Below, piece after piece: positions 48,838 to 56,793 of a stretch of 58,470 bases of DNA. The notes under the pieces are model-generated. The model saw only the letters and a list, made by a program, of their open reading frames with translations. It was not told the origin of the DNA and did not search any database. The DNA comes from Bacillota bacterium (GTDB taxonomy: Bacteria; Bacillota; Sulfobacillia; JAJZYS01; JAJYTV01): NCBI GenBank assembly GCA_021799275.1, contig JAJZAT010000022.1, forward strand, positions 1 to 58,470, in the 5' to 3' direction. The position numbers and the translations under genes are program-made. Each line of letters begins with the position of its first letter. Positions within the stretch are counted from its first letter, which is position 1.

Positions 48838-50214
48838 TCACCACTCGGGTAGGGAGACCTCCGGATGACCCTTTAGCGCGTGCTCCATTTCCGCCTTGGC
48901 GAAGGCCAGCGCCGCCTCGGTCTCGCCCTCGGCGCGCAGCACCAGGGCGGGTTCGGTGTTGGACGGACGCAAGAGGGCCCATGCCCGATCGAAGATCACC
49001 CGGACGCCGTCGACGGTTACGAGCGGGTAGCGGCCGGCGAACGCGGCCTGCACCGCTTCCGTGACGCGTGCCTTGGCGCTTTCGGGGCAGCCGACGCGGG
49101 TTTCCGGCGTCGCGTAGGCGGGCGGGAGGTCCGCAAGCAGATCCGCGAGGGACCTGCCGCTGCGGGCGCAGATCTCCGCAAGACGCAACGCCGCGTACAG
49201 CGCGTCGTCGTCCCCCGTGAAACGGTCCGCGAAGAAGATGTGACCGGAGAGTTCGCCCGCGAAGGCGGCCCCCACCTTGCGCATGGCGGCTTTGATCAGG
49301 GAGTGGCCGGTCGGGGTGAACTCCGGGTGCGCGCCCATGCGGCTCAGATCGTCGGCCAGACGCTGGGAGCACTTGACCTCTACGAGGGTCGGCTTGTCCG
49401 GGTAGCGCGGGTAGATGTCGCGCCAGTAGAGGATGAGAAGCTCGTCCACCGCACGGATGCGGCCGTGCTCGTCCACGGCGCCCAGACGGTCCATGTCGCC
49501 GTCGAACGCGAAGCCGAGCTGTGCGCCCAGGCGGACGACTTCGTCCTGAAGGGCCGCCATGTTCTTCGGCTGCAGCGGGTCGGGGTGGTGGTTCGGGAAG
49601 TGGCCGTCGGGCTCGCAGAATAGGGGGTGCACCTTGAGCCCGAGGTCCTCGAGCACGGTGGGTGCATAGGGGCCGCCGGCGCCGTTGCCGGCATCGGCCA
49701 CCACCTCGAGACCACCGAGTCCGTCCGGGAAGAGCTCACGCATCCGCCGCCGGTACGACGGGAAGATGTCGTACTGCTCGACCCGGCCCGTCCGGCCGCT
49801 CGGGCGGGCGTCGCGGCAGAGCTCCTGCACCTCCTGGATCTCGGTGCCGTAGAGCGTGCCCGGGCCGAGCGCCAGCTTGAAGCCGTTCATCTGCGGCGGG
49901 TTGTGCGAGCCGGTAATCATGACGGCCGGCCCGACGCCCAGGTAGTGGCGGGCGAAGTAAACGAACGGCGTCGGCACCATGCCGAGGTCGATGATGCGAT
50001 CGATGCCGGCGTCCAGCAGGCCCTCGACGAAGGCCTCCGCAAGTTCCGGGGAGGACAGGCGGCAGTCGCGGCCGACGATGGCGGCGCCCTGGCCGTGGCG
50101 GTGCCAGTACTCGGCCGTGCCGAGGGCGATCTGGTGGGCTACCGCCGGCGTCAGGTCGACGCCGACGTGGCCGCGGATGTCGTATTGACGAAAGAGCTCG
50201 GGCGACAGATCCAA
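48838..50214 (-). CDS. Phosphomannomutase/phosphoglucomutase
   Basis: 458 residues from TTG 50214, with GGAGTG upstream. Phosphoserine loop [16 protein letters not shown], metal loop [11 protein letters not shown], sugar loop GELSGHIFF and phosphate loop RPSNTEP: all four active-site elements of the alpha-D-phosphohexomutase family, AlgC-like. It interconverts hexose 6- and 1-phosphates, supplying nucleotide sugars for the glycosyltransferases in this window. Confidence 0.92.
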   Translation of the reverse strand: MDLSPELFRQYDIRGHVGVDLTPAVAHQIALGTAEYWHRHGQGAAIVGRDCRLSSPELAEAFVEGLLDAGIDRIIDLGMVPTPFVYFARHYLGVGPAVMITGSHNPPQMNGFKLALGPGTLYGTEIQEVQELCRDARPSGRTGRVEQYDIFPSYRRRMRELFPDGLGGLEVVADAGNGAGGPYAPTVLEDLGLKVHPLFCEPDGHFPNHHPDPLQPKNMAALQDEVVRLGAQLGFAFDGDMDRLGAVDEHGRIRAVDELLILYWRDIYPRYPDKPTLVEVKCSQRLADDLSRMGAHPEFTPTGHSLIKAAMRKVGAAFAGELSGHIFFADRFTGDDDALYAALRLAEICARSGRSLADLLADLPPAYATPETRVGCPESAKARVTEAVQAAFAGRYPLVTVDGVRVIFDRAWALLRPSNTEPALVLRAEGETEAALAFAKAEMEHALKGHPEVSLPEW

Positions 50215-50311
50215 CGGTGATCACTCCATAGCGCGAAGTTCGAAATCCTTCTACAAGACGGGGTCCAGGGCCTGCCGTCTTGTCGCTTCTACCACCGTGC
50301 GCGTAAAATGG

Positions 50312-51572
50312 ATGCTGCCAGAAAGCGAGTGCTGTGCGGATTTCGAGCGCAGGGATCCGCCGCGACGACCAATCGGAGGTGGTTCGACGGCCAAGGAGCG
50401 CAGGACGCCGTCCGGGCTGGAAGTCAAGCCTGTCTACCGCGCTGAGGACGTGAAGGCCGACCCGGTGCGCGACATCGGGGAACCTGGCCAGCCTCCTTAT
50501 ACCCGCGGCATCCATCCCGGCATGTACCGCGACCGCCTTTGGACGATGCGCCAGTTCGCCGGTTTCGGCACGGCCAAGGAGACGAACGAGCGCTTCCACT
50601 ATCTTCTGCGTCAGGGCCAGACGGGCCTTTCCACCGCATTCGACATGCCGGCGCTGAAGGGCTACGACTCTGGCGGACGGGTTCGCCTACGTCGAGGCCG
50701 CCATGGAGCGGGGCATGGACGTTGACGAGTTCGCGCCCAGGCTCTCCTTCTTCTTCAACTCGCACCTCAGTTTCTTCGAGGAGATCGCGAAGTTCCGCGC
50801 CGCCCGCCGCATCGGGGCCCGCCATCTGCGCGACAAGTACGGCGCCAAGAACCCGCGTTCCTGGATGATGCGGTTTCACACCCAGACGGCCGGCTGCTCG
50901 CTCACCGCCCAGCAGCCTGAGGTGAACATCATCCGCACGGCCTACGAGGCCCTGGCGGGCGTCCTCGGCGGCACCCAGTCCCTGCACACCAACTCGATGG
51001 ACGAGGTGCTGTCGCTGCCGACCGAGAAGGCGGTCACGATCGCGCTGCGCACGCAGCAGGTGCTGGCGCACGAGATCGACGTCGTCGACACGGTCGACCC
51101 CTTGGCGGGCTCCTACTTCATCGAGGACCTCACCGACCCCATGGAGGCCGCCGCGGAGGAGTACTTCCACCGCATCGACGAGCTCGGAGGTGTGCTCCGT
51201 GGCAGCGAGCTCGGCTTCTTCCAGCGCGAGATTGCCGATGCGGCCTACCGTTACCAGCAGGAGATCGATCGCAAGGAGCGGCTGATCGTCGGCGTCAACC
51301 TTTTCATCGAAGAGGAGGAGGAGCGCATCCCCATCCTGAAGATCGACCCGGCGCTCGAGCGCAACCAGCGCGAAGCGGTGCGGGCCGTGCGGCAGGAGCG
51401 GGACCAGGCGGCCGTCGAAGCCGCTCTCGAGGGTGTGCGCGAGGCTGCGGTGTCCGGCCGCAATCTCATGCCGCCGATTCTCGACGCGGTGCGTGCCTAC
51501 GCGACGGAGGGGGAGATCGTCCGCGCGATGCGGGCGGTATTCGGGAGCTATCGGGAGGCAGCAGTGTTTTGA
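50312..51572 (+). pseudogene. Methylmalonyl-CoA mutase large subunit, broken by an internal frame-shifting deletion
   Basis: The N-terminal frame gives [20 protein letters not shown], then [12 protein letters not shown] up to about 50669, clear B12-dependent mutase sequence. At 50669-50671 the frame changes: [20 protein letters not shown] and everything to VF at 51572 lies in another frame. In intact mutases about 145 residues separate GYDS from [11 protein letters not shown], so roughly 430-440 bp are missing and both frames cannot join. The lost part includes substrate-binding strands, so no active mutase can result. A real mutation and a deletion in the assembly are both possible. The B12 subunit gene downstream is intact and overlaps the stop (TTGA). 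The start, ATG 50312 or GTG 50297, is uncertain. Confidence 0.9.
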
Positions 51573-51991
51573 CCGAGACAGAGCAGAGAGCGGGTACGAG
51601 GCCGATCCGCGTGCTGATCGGCAAGCCGGGACTCGACGGTCACGACCGGGGTGCGAAGATTGTGGCGAGGGCCCTGCGCGACGCAGGCATGGAAGTCATC
51701 TACACAGGACTCCACCAGACCCCTGAGGAGATTGTCGAGGCGGCGTTGCAAGAGGATGTCGACGTCGTCGGCCTGTCCATCCTGTCCGGCGCCCACCTGA
51801 CGCTGGTGCCGGCCGTCATTGACCTCCTGCAGGCGCAGAACATGGGCGACGTGGTCGTCGTGGTGGGCGGCATCATTCCTGAGGAGGACGCGGAGGAGCT
51901 GAAGAAGCTCGGCGTCAAGGCCGTCTTCGGCCCAGGTACGGAAACCGACGAGATCGTGCGCTTCACCCGTGCGAGCGTGGGCCGCGCATGA
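51569..51991 (+). CDS. Methylmalonyl-CoA mutase small (cobalamin-binding) subunit
   Basis: 140 residues from TTG 51569. The B12-binding signature is complete: [18 protein letters not shown] (DxHxxG), then [16 protein letters not shown] and [13 protein letters not shown]. It is the separate cobalamin subunit used with a large mutase subunit in many bacteria and archaea. ATGA overlap with the MeaB-like gene. Confidence 0.93.
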   Translation: MTETEQRAGTRPIRVLIGKPGLDGHDRGAKIVARALRDAGMEVIYTGLHQTPEEIVEAALQEDVDVVGLSILSGAHLTLVPAVIDLLQAQNMGDVVVVVGGIIPEEDAEELKKLGVKAVFGPGTETDEIVRFTRASVGRA

Positions 51992-52914
51992 GCCTTGGCC
52001 AGGAGATCCTGCGTGGTGATCGGCGCGCCCTGGCGCGCGCCCTGACCCTGGTCGAGAGTGACCCGCACGCGGCCGACGACATCATTGCGGAAGTCTACCC
52101 GCACACCGGTCACGGCATCGTCGTGGGCGTCACCGGCGCACCGGGCGTCGGCAAGTCCACGCTGGTGGACCGGCTGGCGGGCCAGTTCCTCGCGCGCGGG
52201 CGCAAGGTGGGCATCCTGGCGGTGGACCCCTCGTCTCCCTTCACCGGCGGGGCCCTCTTGGGCGATCGGGTGCGGATGGAGGGCCGTGGTAGCGACGTCT
52301 TCATGCGGTCCCTCGCCACCCGTGGCCACCTGGGTGGCCTGGCGCGGGCGACGCCGCGCGCAATCCAGCTGCTGCAGGCCTTCGGCAAGGACCTGATCCT
52401 GCTCGAGACAGTCGGGGCCGGGCAGAGCGAAGTCGACATCATGGGCTTCGCGGACACGACGATCGTGGTCGTCGTCCCTGGCCTGGGCGACGATGTCCAG
52501 GCCTTCAAGGCCGGCATTCTCGAGATCGGTGACATCTTCGTCGTCAACAAGTCGGACCGGCCCGGGGCGGACCAGACGATGCGCGAACTGCGCCAGATGC
52601 TGCACCTCGGCCCGCAGCGCACCTGGCTGCCGCCGGTGCTCTCCGCCCAGGCGCAGCAGGAGATCGGCGTGGCGGAGATCGCGGACGCGATCCTCCGCCA
52701 TTCCGAGGTGCGCCTCACGGATCCCGAGCAGCGGCAGCGCCGCATGCAGGAGGCCGAGCGCCTGGTGCGCGACGCCCTCGCGGACCAGCTCGTGCGTGGC
52801 GTCGTGAGCCGCAGCCAGGCCGACGGCCGCTGGAACGAAGTGCTCGCGGAAGTCGCCGAGCGGCGCCTGGACCCCGCCGGTGCCGCAAGGGCCTTGCATC
52901 TGGAGCAGGACTAG
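51988..52914 (+). CDS. meaB: MeaB/ArgK-family GTPase, mutase chaperone
   Basis: 308 residues. G1 [37 protein letters not shown] and G4 [11 protein letters not shown] are typical of MeaB. It loads and protects B12-dependent mutases. It overlaps the B12 subunit gene, so the module is mutase plus chaperone, although the large subunit is broken. Confidence 0.94.
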   Translation: MSLGQEILRGDRRALARALTLVESDPHAADDIIAEVYPHTGHGIVVGVTGAPGVGKSTLVDRLAGQFLARGRKVGILAVDPSSPFTGGALLGDRVRMEGRGSDVFMRSLATRGHLGGLARATPRAIQLLQAFGKDLILLETVGAGQSEVDIMGFADTTIVVVVPGLGDDVQAFKAGILEIGDIFVVNKSDRPGADQTMRELRQMLHLGPQRTWLPPVLSAQAQQEIGVAEIADAILRHSEVRLTDPEQRQRRMQEAERLVRDALADQLVRGVVSRSQADGRWNEVLAEVAERRLDPAGAARALHLEQD

Positions 52915-53000
52915 ATCGCGGCGCAACGCCGTGGGATGGGAAGGAGGTGGCGGCGCCTCCGCCGTCGGCCTCAGACCGACGACGGAGCGCCGCGCTGGCT

Positions 53001-54161
53001 ATGGACTTTGCACTGACGCCGGAGCAGGAAGCCATCCGCGCGCGGGCGCGCGCACTCGGACAGCGGGAGTTCGCTCCCCACGCGGCGGAGTATGACAAGA
53101 GCCACGAGTTTCCCTGGCGCAACTTTCACCTGCTGGCCGAAGAGGGATTCCTATGCATGACACTGCCCGAGCGCTACGGCGGCAAGGGCGCGGACTACCT
53201 CTCCTACGCGCTCTGCGTCGAGGAATTCTCGCGGGCCTGCCCGGTCACGGGCGTCATCTTCGAGGTGCACAATTCCCTGCACGCCGAGGCCGTGTACAAC
53301 CACGGCACGGAGGAACAGCGGATGCGCTTCCTGCCGCGCCTGGCGCGCGGCGAGGTGCTCGGCGCCTACTCCCTGACGGAGCCGAACGCGGGTTCCGACG
53401 CATCCGCCCTGCAGACCCAGGCGGTGCGGGTGGAGGGCGGCTGGCGTCTCAGCGGGCGCAAGATCTTCACCACGAACGGCGGACAGGCTGACGAGTACCT
53501 GCTCTACGCCGTGACGTCCCCTGAGAAGCGCAGCCACGGCATCACCTGCTTCATCGTGCCGAAGGAGGCCCCAGGGCTTTCCTTCGGACCGCCGCTGCAG
53601 AAGCTTGGTATCCGTGCCTCGGCGACCACGGACGTCATCCTGCAGGACGTCTTCGTGCCGGATGATCGCGTGCTCGGCGTCGTCGACGAGGGCTACAAGA
53701 TCGCGCTCAGGACCCTGCACGGCGGGCGCATCGGCATCGCGGCCCAGGCTGTCGGCATCCTCCAGGCAACCCTCGACAATGTCGCGCGGTACGCTCTCGA
53801 GCGCGAGACCTTCGGCCGGCGGCTCGCCGACCGCCAGCTCGTGCAGGCCCACCTCGCGGAGATGGCCACCGAGCTCGAGGCCGCGCGCCTCCTGCTCTAC
53901 CAAGCGGCCTGGAAGCACGGGCAGGGTCAGCGCGTGACGAAGGAGATCTCGATGGCGAAACTCTTCGCATCGAAGGTGGCCGTGGCGGGTACCATGCGTG
54001 CCGCCGAACTGATGGGTGGCGAGGGCTACCAGGCGGGGACCCTGCAGGAGCGCCTCGTGCGTGACAGCAAGATCACCGAGATCTACGAGGGCACGAGCGA
54101 AATCCAGCGCATGGTGATTGCCCGGGCGCTTCTCGCGGAATATCAGATGCAGGAGGTCTGA
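53001..54161 (+). CDS. Acyl-CoA dehydrogenase
   Basis: 386 residues from ATG 53001 (GTG 52947 is less likely). FALTPEQEAIRARARAL at the start, FAD site AYSLTEPNAGSDASALQTQA and the catalytic Glu in ITEIYEGTSEIQRMVIAR. It oxidises a short or branched acyl-CoA; lying beside a methylmalonyl/isobutyryl-type mutase module suggests branched-chain or odd-chain fatty-acid or amino-acid breakdown. Substrate unknown. Confidence 0.93.
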   Translation: MDFALTPEQEAIRARARALGQREFAPHAAEYDKSHEFPWRNFHLLAEEGFLCMTLPERYGGKGADYLSYALCVEEFSRACPVTGVIFEVHNSLHAEAVYNHGTEEQRMRFLPRLARGEVLGAYSLTEPNAGSDASALQTQAVRVEGGWRLSGRKIFTTNGGQADEYLLYAVTSPEKRSHGITCFIVPKEAPGLSFGPPLQKLGIRASATTDVILQDVFVPDDRVLGVVDEGYKIALRTLHGGRIGIAAQAVGILQATLDNVARYALERETFGRRLADRQLVQAHLAEMATELEAARLLLYQAAWKHGQGQRVTKEISMAKLFASKVAVAGTMRAAELMGGEGYQAGTLQERLVRDSKITEIYEGTSEIQRMVIARALLAEYQMQEV

Positions 54162-54266
54162 CGCCGCGGTCTGGTGACAGGAATCCCCCGGTGCCTGACC
54201 GAACCCTGCGCAGGACAAGAGACGAGATCGGGAGGAGGCTTCCGCCGACCGAGGCGGGGATGCTGC

Positions 54267-54590
54267 ATGGATGGACACGAACTGCTCGAGGGCGTGATCG
54301 CCCGCATGAACGAGCACCAGGACAAGCTGAAAGGCATTTCGTCGGATTACGTGGTGGACCTTACCGGGGATGGCGGCGGGCGTTTCCGCCTGCGCGTCCA
54401 GGATGGGCAGGTCGGGATCGTGCCGGACGAGGGTGCCGAACCGAAGGCGGCCGTGACCTTGTCGACGTCGGATTTCGCCGATCTCCTGGCGGAGAAGGTC
54501 TCGGCGATGGGGCTCTTCATGCAGGGCCGGGTCAAGCTGCAGGGCGACATGAGCGAGGCGTTCCGCCTCGAGAGCCTGCTCAGAAGCTGA
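54267..54590 (+). CDS. SCP2-like lipid/acyl-binding protein
   Basis: 107 residues from ATG 54267. VVDLTGDGGGRFRLRVQDGQ, then PKAAVTLSTSDFADLLAEKV and FMQGRVKLQGDMSEAFRLES are typical of small SCP2/sterol-carrier domain proteins, which bind lipids or acyl-CoA. It lies after the acyl-CoA dehydrogenase and 1 nt before the DapB-like gene. Confidence 0.85.
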   Translation: MDGHELLEGVIARMNEHQDKLKGISSDYVVDLTGDGGGRFRLRVQDGQVGIVPDEGAEPKAAVTLSTSDFADLLAEKVSAMGLFMQGRVKLQGDMSEAFRLESLLRS

Positions 54591-54591
54591 C

Positions 54592-55341
54592 ATGACCGAA
54601 AGCGTGCGCGTGCTCTTCGCGGGGCCGTCCGGCCGCACCGGCCGGGCGACCGGCGCTGCGCTGGACCGCATGCCGGGCCTCGAGATCGTGGGTGCGGTCG
54701 GCCATCAGAGCGCCGGCCGCGACCTCGGCGAACTGTGGCACGGCGAGCGGGACGGGCGCGAGATCTACGCGGATGCGAGCCGGGCGATGGCCGGGCTGCG
54801 GCCGGACGTGCTCTGTGATTTCACCAAGGCGGAGGTGGCGGAGGCGCACCTCCGCCTTGCGCTTTGGGCGGGCGTGCGTCCGGTCATCGGGACGTCCGGG
54901 ATCTCGGACGCCGCCTTGCGGGAGGCCGAGGCTCTCTGCCGGGATCGCGGGATCCCAGGCGCCGTGATCGCAAACTTCTCGATCGTCGCCTGGCTCCTCG
55001 AGCGGGTGGCGCTGATGGCCCTGCCCTACTTCGAGGGTGCCGAGCTCATCGAACTTCACGCCGCCAGCAAGCGGGACAAGCCGAGCGGGACGGCGAGGCG
55101 CCTCAAGGGTCTCCTCGAGGCGCAAGGCGAGCAGGAAGTTCCGGTGCACAGCGTCCGGCTGCCTGGACTCGTGGCGCACCAGGAGGTGCTGCTCGGCAGC
55201 CAGGGCGAGGTGCTGACCCTGCGCCACGACGCCCTGGACCGCAGCTGCTACGCGGCGGGTCTGCGCCTTTGCATCCTGGGCCTCGGGCGGGCGGAGGGTC
55301 TTGTGACGGACCTTGGCCGGTTCCTGCCTCCGCTATCCTGA
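54592..55341 (+). CDS. DapB-family reductase (4-hydroxy-tetrahydrodipicolinate reductase-like)
   Basis: 249 residues. NAD(P) site VRVLFAGPSGRTGRATGAAL, DFTKAEVAEAHLRLAL and the substrate region ELHAASKRDKPSGTARRLKG. DapB normally has E-x-HHRHK-x-DxPSGTA; here the first His (156) and the Lys (160) remain, but the middle residues are Ala-Ala-Ser. It could be a true DapB of unusual sequence or a relative with another substrate. No other lysine gene is near. ATG 54592 follows the SCP2 stop closely; overlap with the methyltransferase gene by 1 nt. Confidence 0.8.
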   Translation: MTESVRVLFAGPSGRTGRATGAALDRMPGLEIVGAVGHQSAGRDLGELWHGERDGREIYADASRAMAGLRPDVLCDFTKAEVAEAHLRLALWAGVRPVIGTSGISDAALREAEALCRDRGIPGAVIANFSIVAWLLERVALMALPYFEGAELIELHAASKRDKPSGTARRLKGLLEAQGEQEVPVHSVRLPGLVAHQEVLLGSQGEVLTLRHDALDRSCYAAGLRLCILGLGRAEGLVTDLGRFLPPLS

Positions 55342-55994
55342 TGGGCGGTGGCCGACCGATCGGCAACCTGAGAGCCACGGAGCGCGCACGGCGACGCTAC
55401 GAAATGGCGGCGCGCCTCTACGGCTTCGCCGACGAGCACATTCGCCGCGAGTGGCGCGAGCGGGCGGTGGCCGAGGCCAGAGGACAGGTGCTCGAACTGG
55501 GTGTGGGAACCGGCAGCAACCTGCCGCTTTACGATCCGCGCAAGGTGGAGTCGGTCACCGGGGTCGACTTCAGCTCGGCGATGCTCGCGCAGGCGAAAGG
55601 CCGGCCCTGCAGGGTGCCATGCCGGCTCGAACGGATGGATGTCCAGGAGCTTGCCTTTGCCGACTCGTCGTTCGACACGGTGCTCGCGACGCTCGTCTTC
55701 TGCACCGTTCCGGATCCCGTGCTCGGCCTGCGCGAGGCGCGGCGCGTCGTCCGCCCGGACGGCCAGGTCGTGCTGCTCGAACACGTCCGCGTTGCCGGCG
55801 CCCTTGGCATGTTGCAGGACGTGTTCAATCCTTTGACCGTCTGGCTGATCGGCGACCACATCAATCGGCGGACGGAGCAGAACGTCTCTATGGCGGGCCT
55901 TGCACCCATACGCGTCGACCATGTGGCCGGCGAGCTTCTCAAGCTCATGGTGGCCGTCCCGATTGCGGAGAATGGACCTGATCTCGTGCTATAA
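55341..55994 (+). CDS. Class I SAM-dependent methyltransferase
   Basis: 217 residues. SAM site VLELGVGTGSNLPLYD, VTGVDFSSAMLAQAKG and LATLVFCTVPDP, followed by VVRPDGQVVLLEHVRV, similar to UbiE-like/phospholipid N-methyltransferase-type proteins. The ATG overlaps the DapB-like stop (TGATG). Substrate unknown. Confidence 0.85.
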   Translation: MGGGRPIGNLRATERARRRYEMAARLYGFADEHIRREWRERAVAEARGQVLELGVGTGSNLPLYDPRKVESVTGVDFSSAMLAQAKGRPCRVPCRLERMDVQELAFADSSFDTVLATLVFCTVPDPVLGLREARRVVRPDGQVVLLEHVRVAGALGMLQDVFNPLTVWLIGDHINRRTEQNVSMAGLAPIRVDHVAGELLKLMVAVPIAENGPDLVL

Positions 55995-55995
55995 T
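55987..55995 (+). promoter_or_regulatory. Extended -10 promoter for the Fe-S carrier gene
   Basis: TGCTATAAT at 55987-55995 is a perfect TATAAT with the extended TG. It overlaps the end of the methyltransferase gene, 52 bp before ATG 56048. The -35 element is poor. Confidence 0.65.
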
Positions 55996-56047
55996 GTTGC
56001 CATACGACCGTCGTCGGCTCGGCGGCGGGTGCAGGGGAGGCGAGAAC

Positions 56048-56401
56048 ATGGTCGAGATTACGGCAACTGCTGCCCAGAAGGTGCAGGAGTTGATGGTTCA
56101 GGAGGGCAATGGCCCGTACAGCCTGCGCCTGTTCGTGTCGGGCGGCGGTTGCGCCGGCTACAGCTACGGCATGGCCTTCGACAATGAGGAGCGCGAGGGC
56201 GACACGATCGCCGAGGTCCAGGGTGTCCGCCTCTTGATCGACGAGAATTCGGCTCCGCTGCTCAAGGGCGCGGAGATCGACTACATCAACACGATCGAAG
56301 GCGCGGGCTTTACGATCCACAACCCGAACGCCGTGCACCAGTGCTCCTGCGGGCACTCCTTCACGACGGAAGACGGCGAGGCGTGCCACTCGCACTGCTA
56401 A
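56048..56401 (+). CDS. A-type iron-sulfur cluster carrier (IscA/ErpA/HesB family)
   Basis: 117 residues from ATG 56048 with GGGGAGG upstream. The three cluster Cys lie in SGGGCAGYSYGM and QCSCGHSF, as in all A-type carriers. It is a little longer at the C-terminus than usual, ending in EACHSHC, with two extra Cys and two His. It passes Fe-S clusters to apo-enzymes such as IspH and SdhB. Followed by a terminator. Confidence 0.94.
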   Translation: MVEITATAAQKVQELMVQEGNGPYSLRLFVSGGGCAGYSYGMAFDNEEREGDTIAEVQGVRLLIDENSAPLLKGAEIDYINTIEGAGFTIHNPNAVHQCSCGHSFTTEDGEACHSHC

Positions 56402-56416
56402 GCTCGGGACGCGCCG

Positions 56417-56446
56417 CAGGGCGCACGGCTCAGGCCGTGCGCCCTG
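56417..56446 (+). terminator. Intrinsic-like terminator after the Fe-S carrier gene
   Basis: CAGGGCGCACGGC (56417-56429) pairs perfectly with 56434-56446 around TCAG, followed by TTGTCAT. Confidence 0.8.
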
Positions 56447-56793
56447 TTGTCATCTGCGGGTGATGGGGCAGGATCTCGGGGCCGCGAAGACAACTGGTCG
56501 GCAGTCTGCGCTATTGGGTTGGCTCAGTTCAAAAAGCGTGTGGGAATGCCCGCTCAAGCGACAAGAGTCGCCCGATGCCACTAGACCTCGACGGGCTCGA
56601 CATCCAAATCGAAGTAATGGTGTCGCACTATTCCATCCGCCAACCAGTGTTCCAGTGGAAGCAGGCGCGGCCGAAACTTGAGATACCTACCTGAGTTTCG
56701 CCAGCCAAGGGCCGAGATTCGCTCTGGGAGCGGGTTAGATGGCGAGAATAGTGTTGTGGCACGGCGGCATCGCCGTGCTCATTTTGGCTTCAG
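56447..56793. other. Non-coding region before the transposase gene
   Basis: About 350 bp. A 73-codon ORF at 56460-56681 has no SD and no recognisable sequence. GCACGGCG (56759-56766) and CGCCGTGC (56771-56778) form a hairpin just beyond the transposase stop. The left end of the insertion sequence should lie here, but its inverted repeat cannot be defined without the other end. Confidence 0.45.

Noticed and set aside
56460-56681. 73-residue ORF after the Fe-S carrier gene
   Set aside because: No SD, no family features, and it lies beyond a terminator in a probable insertion-sequence flank.
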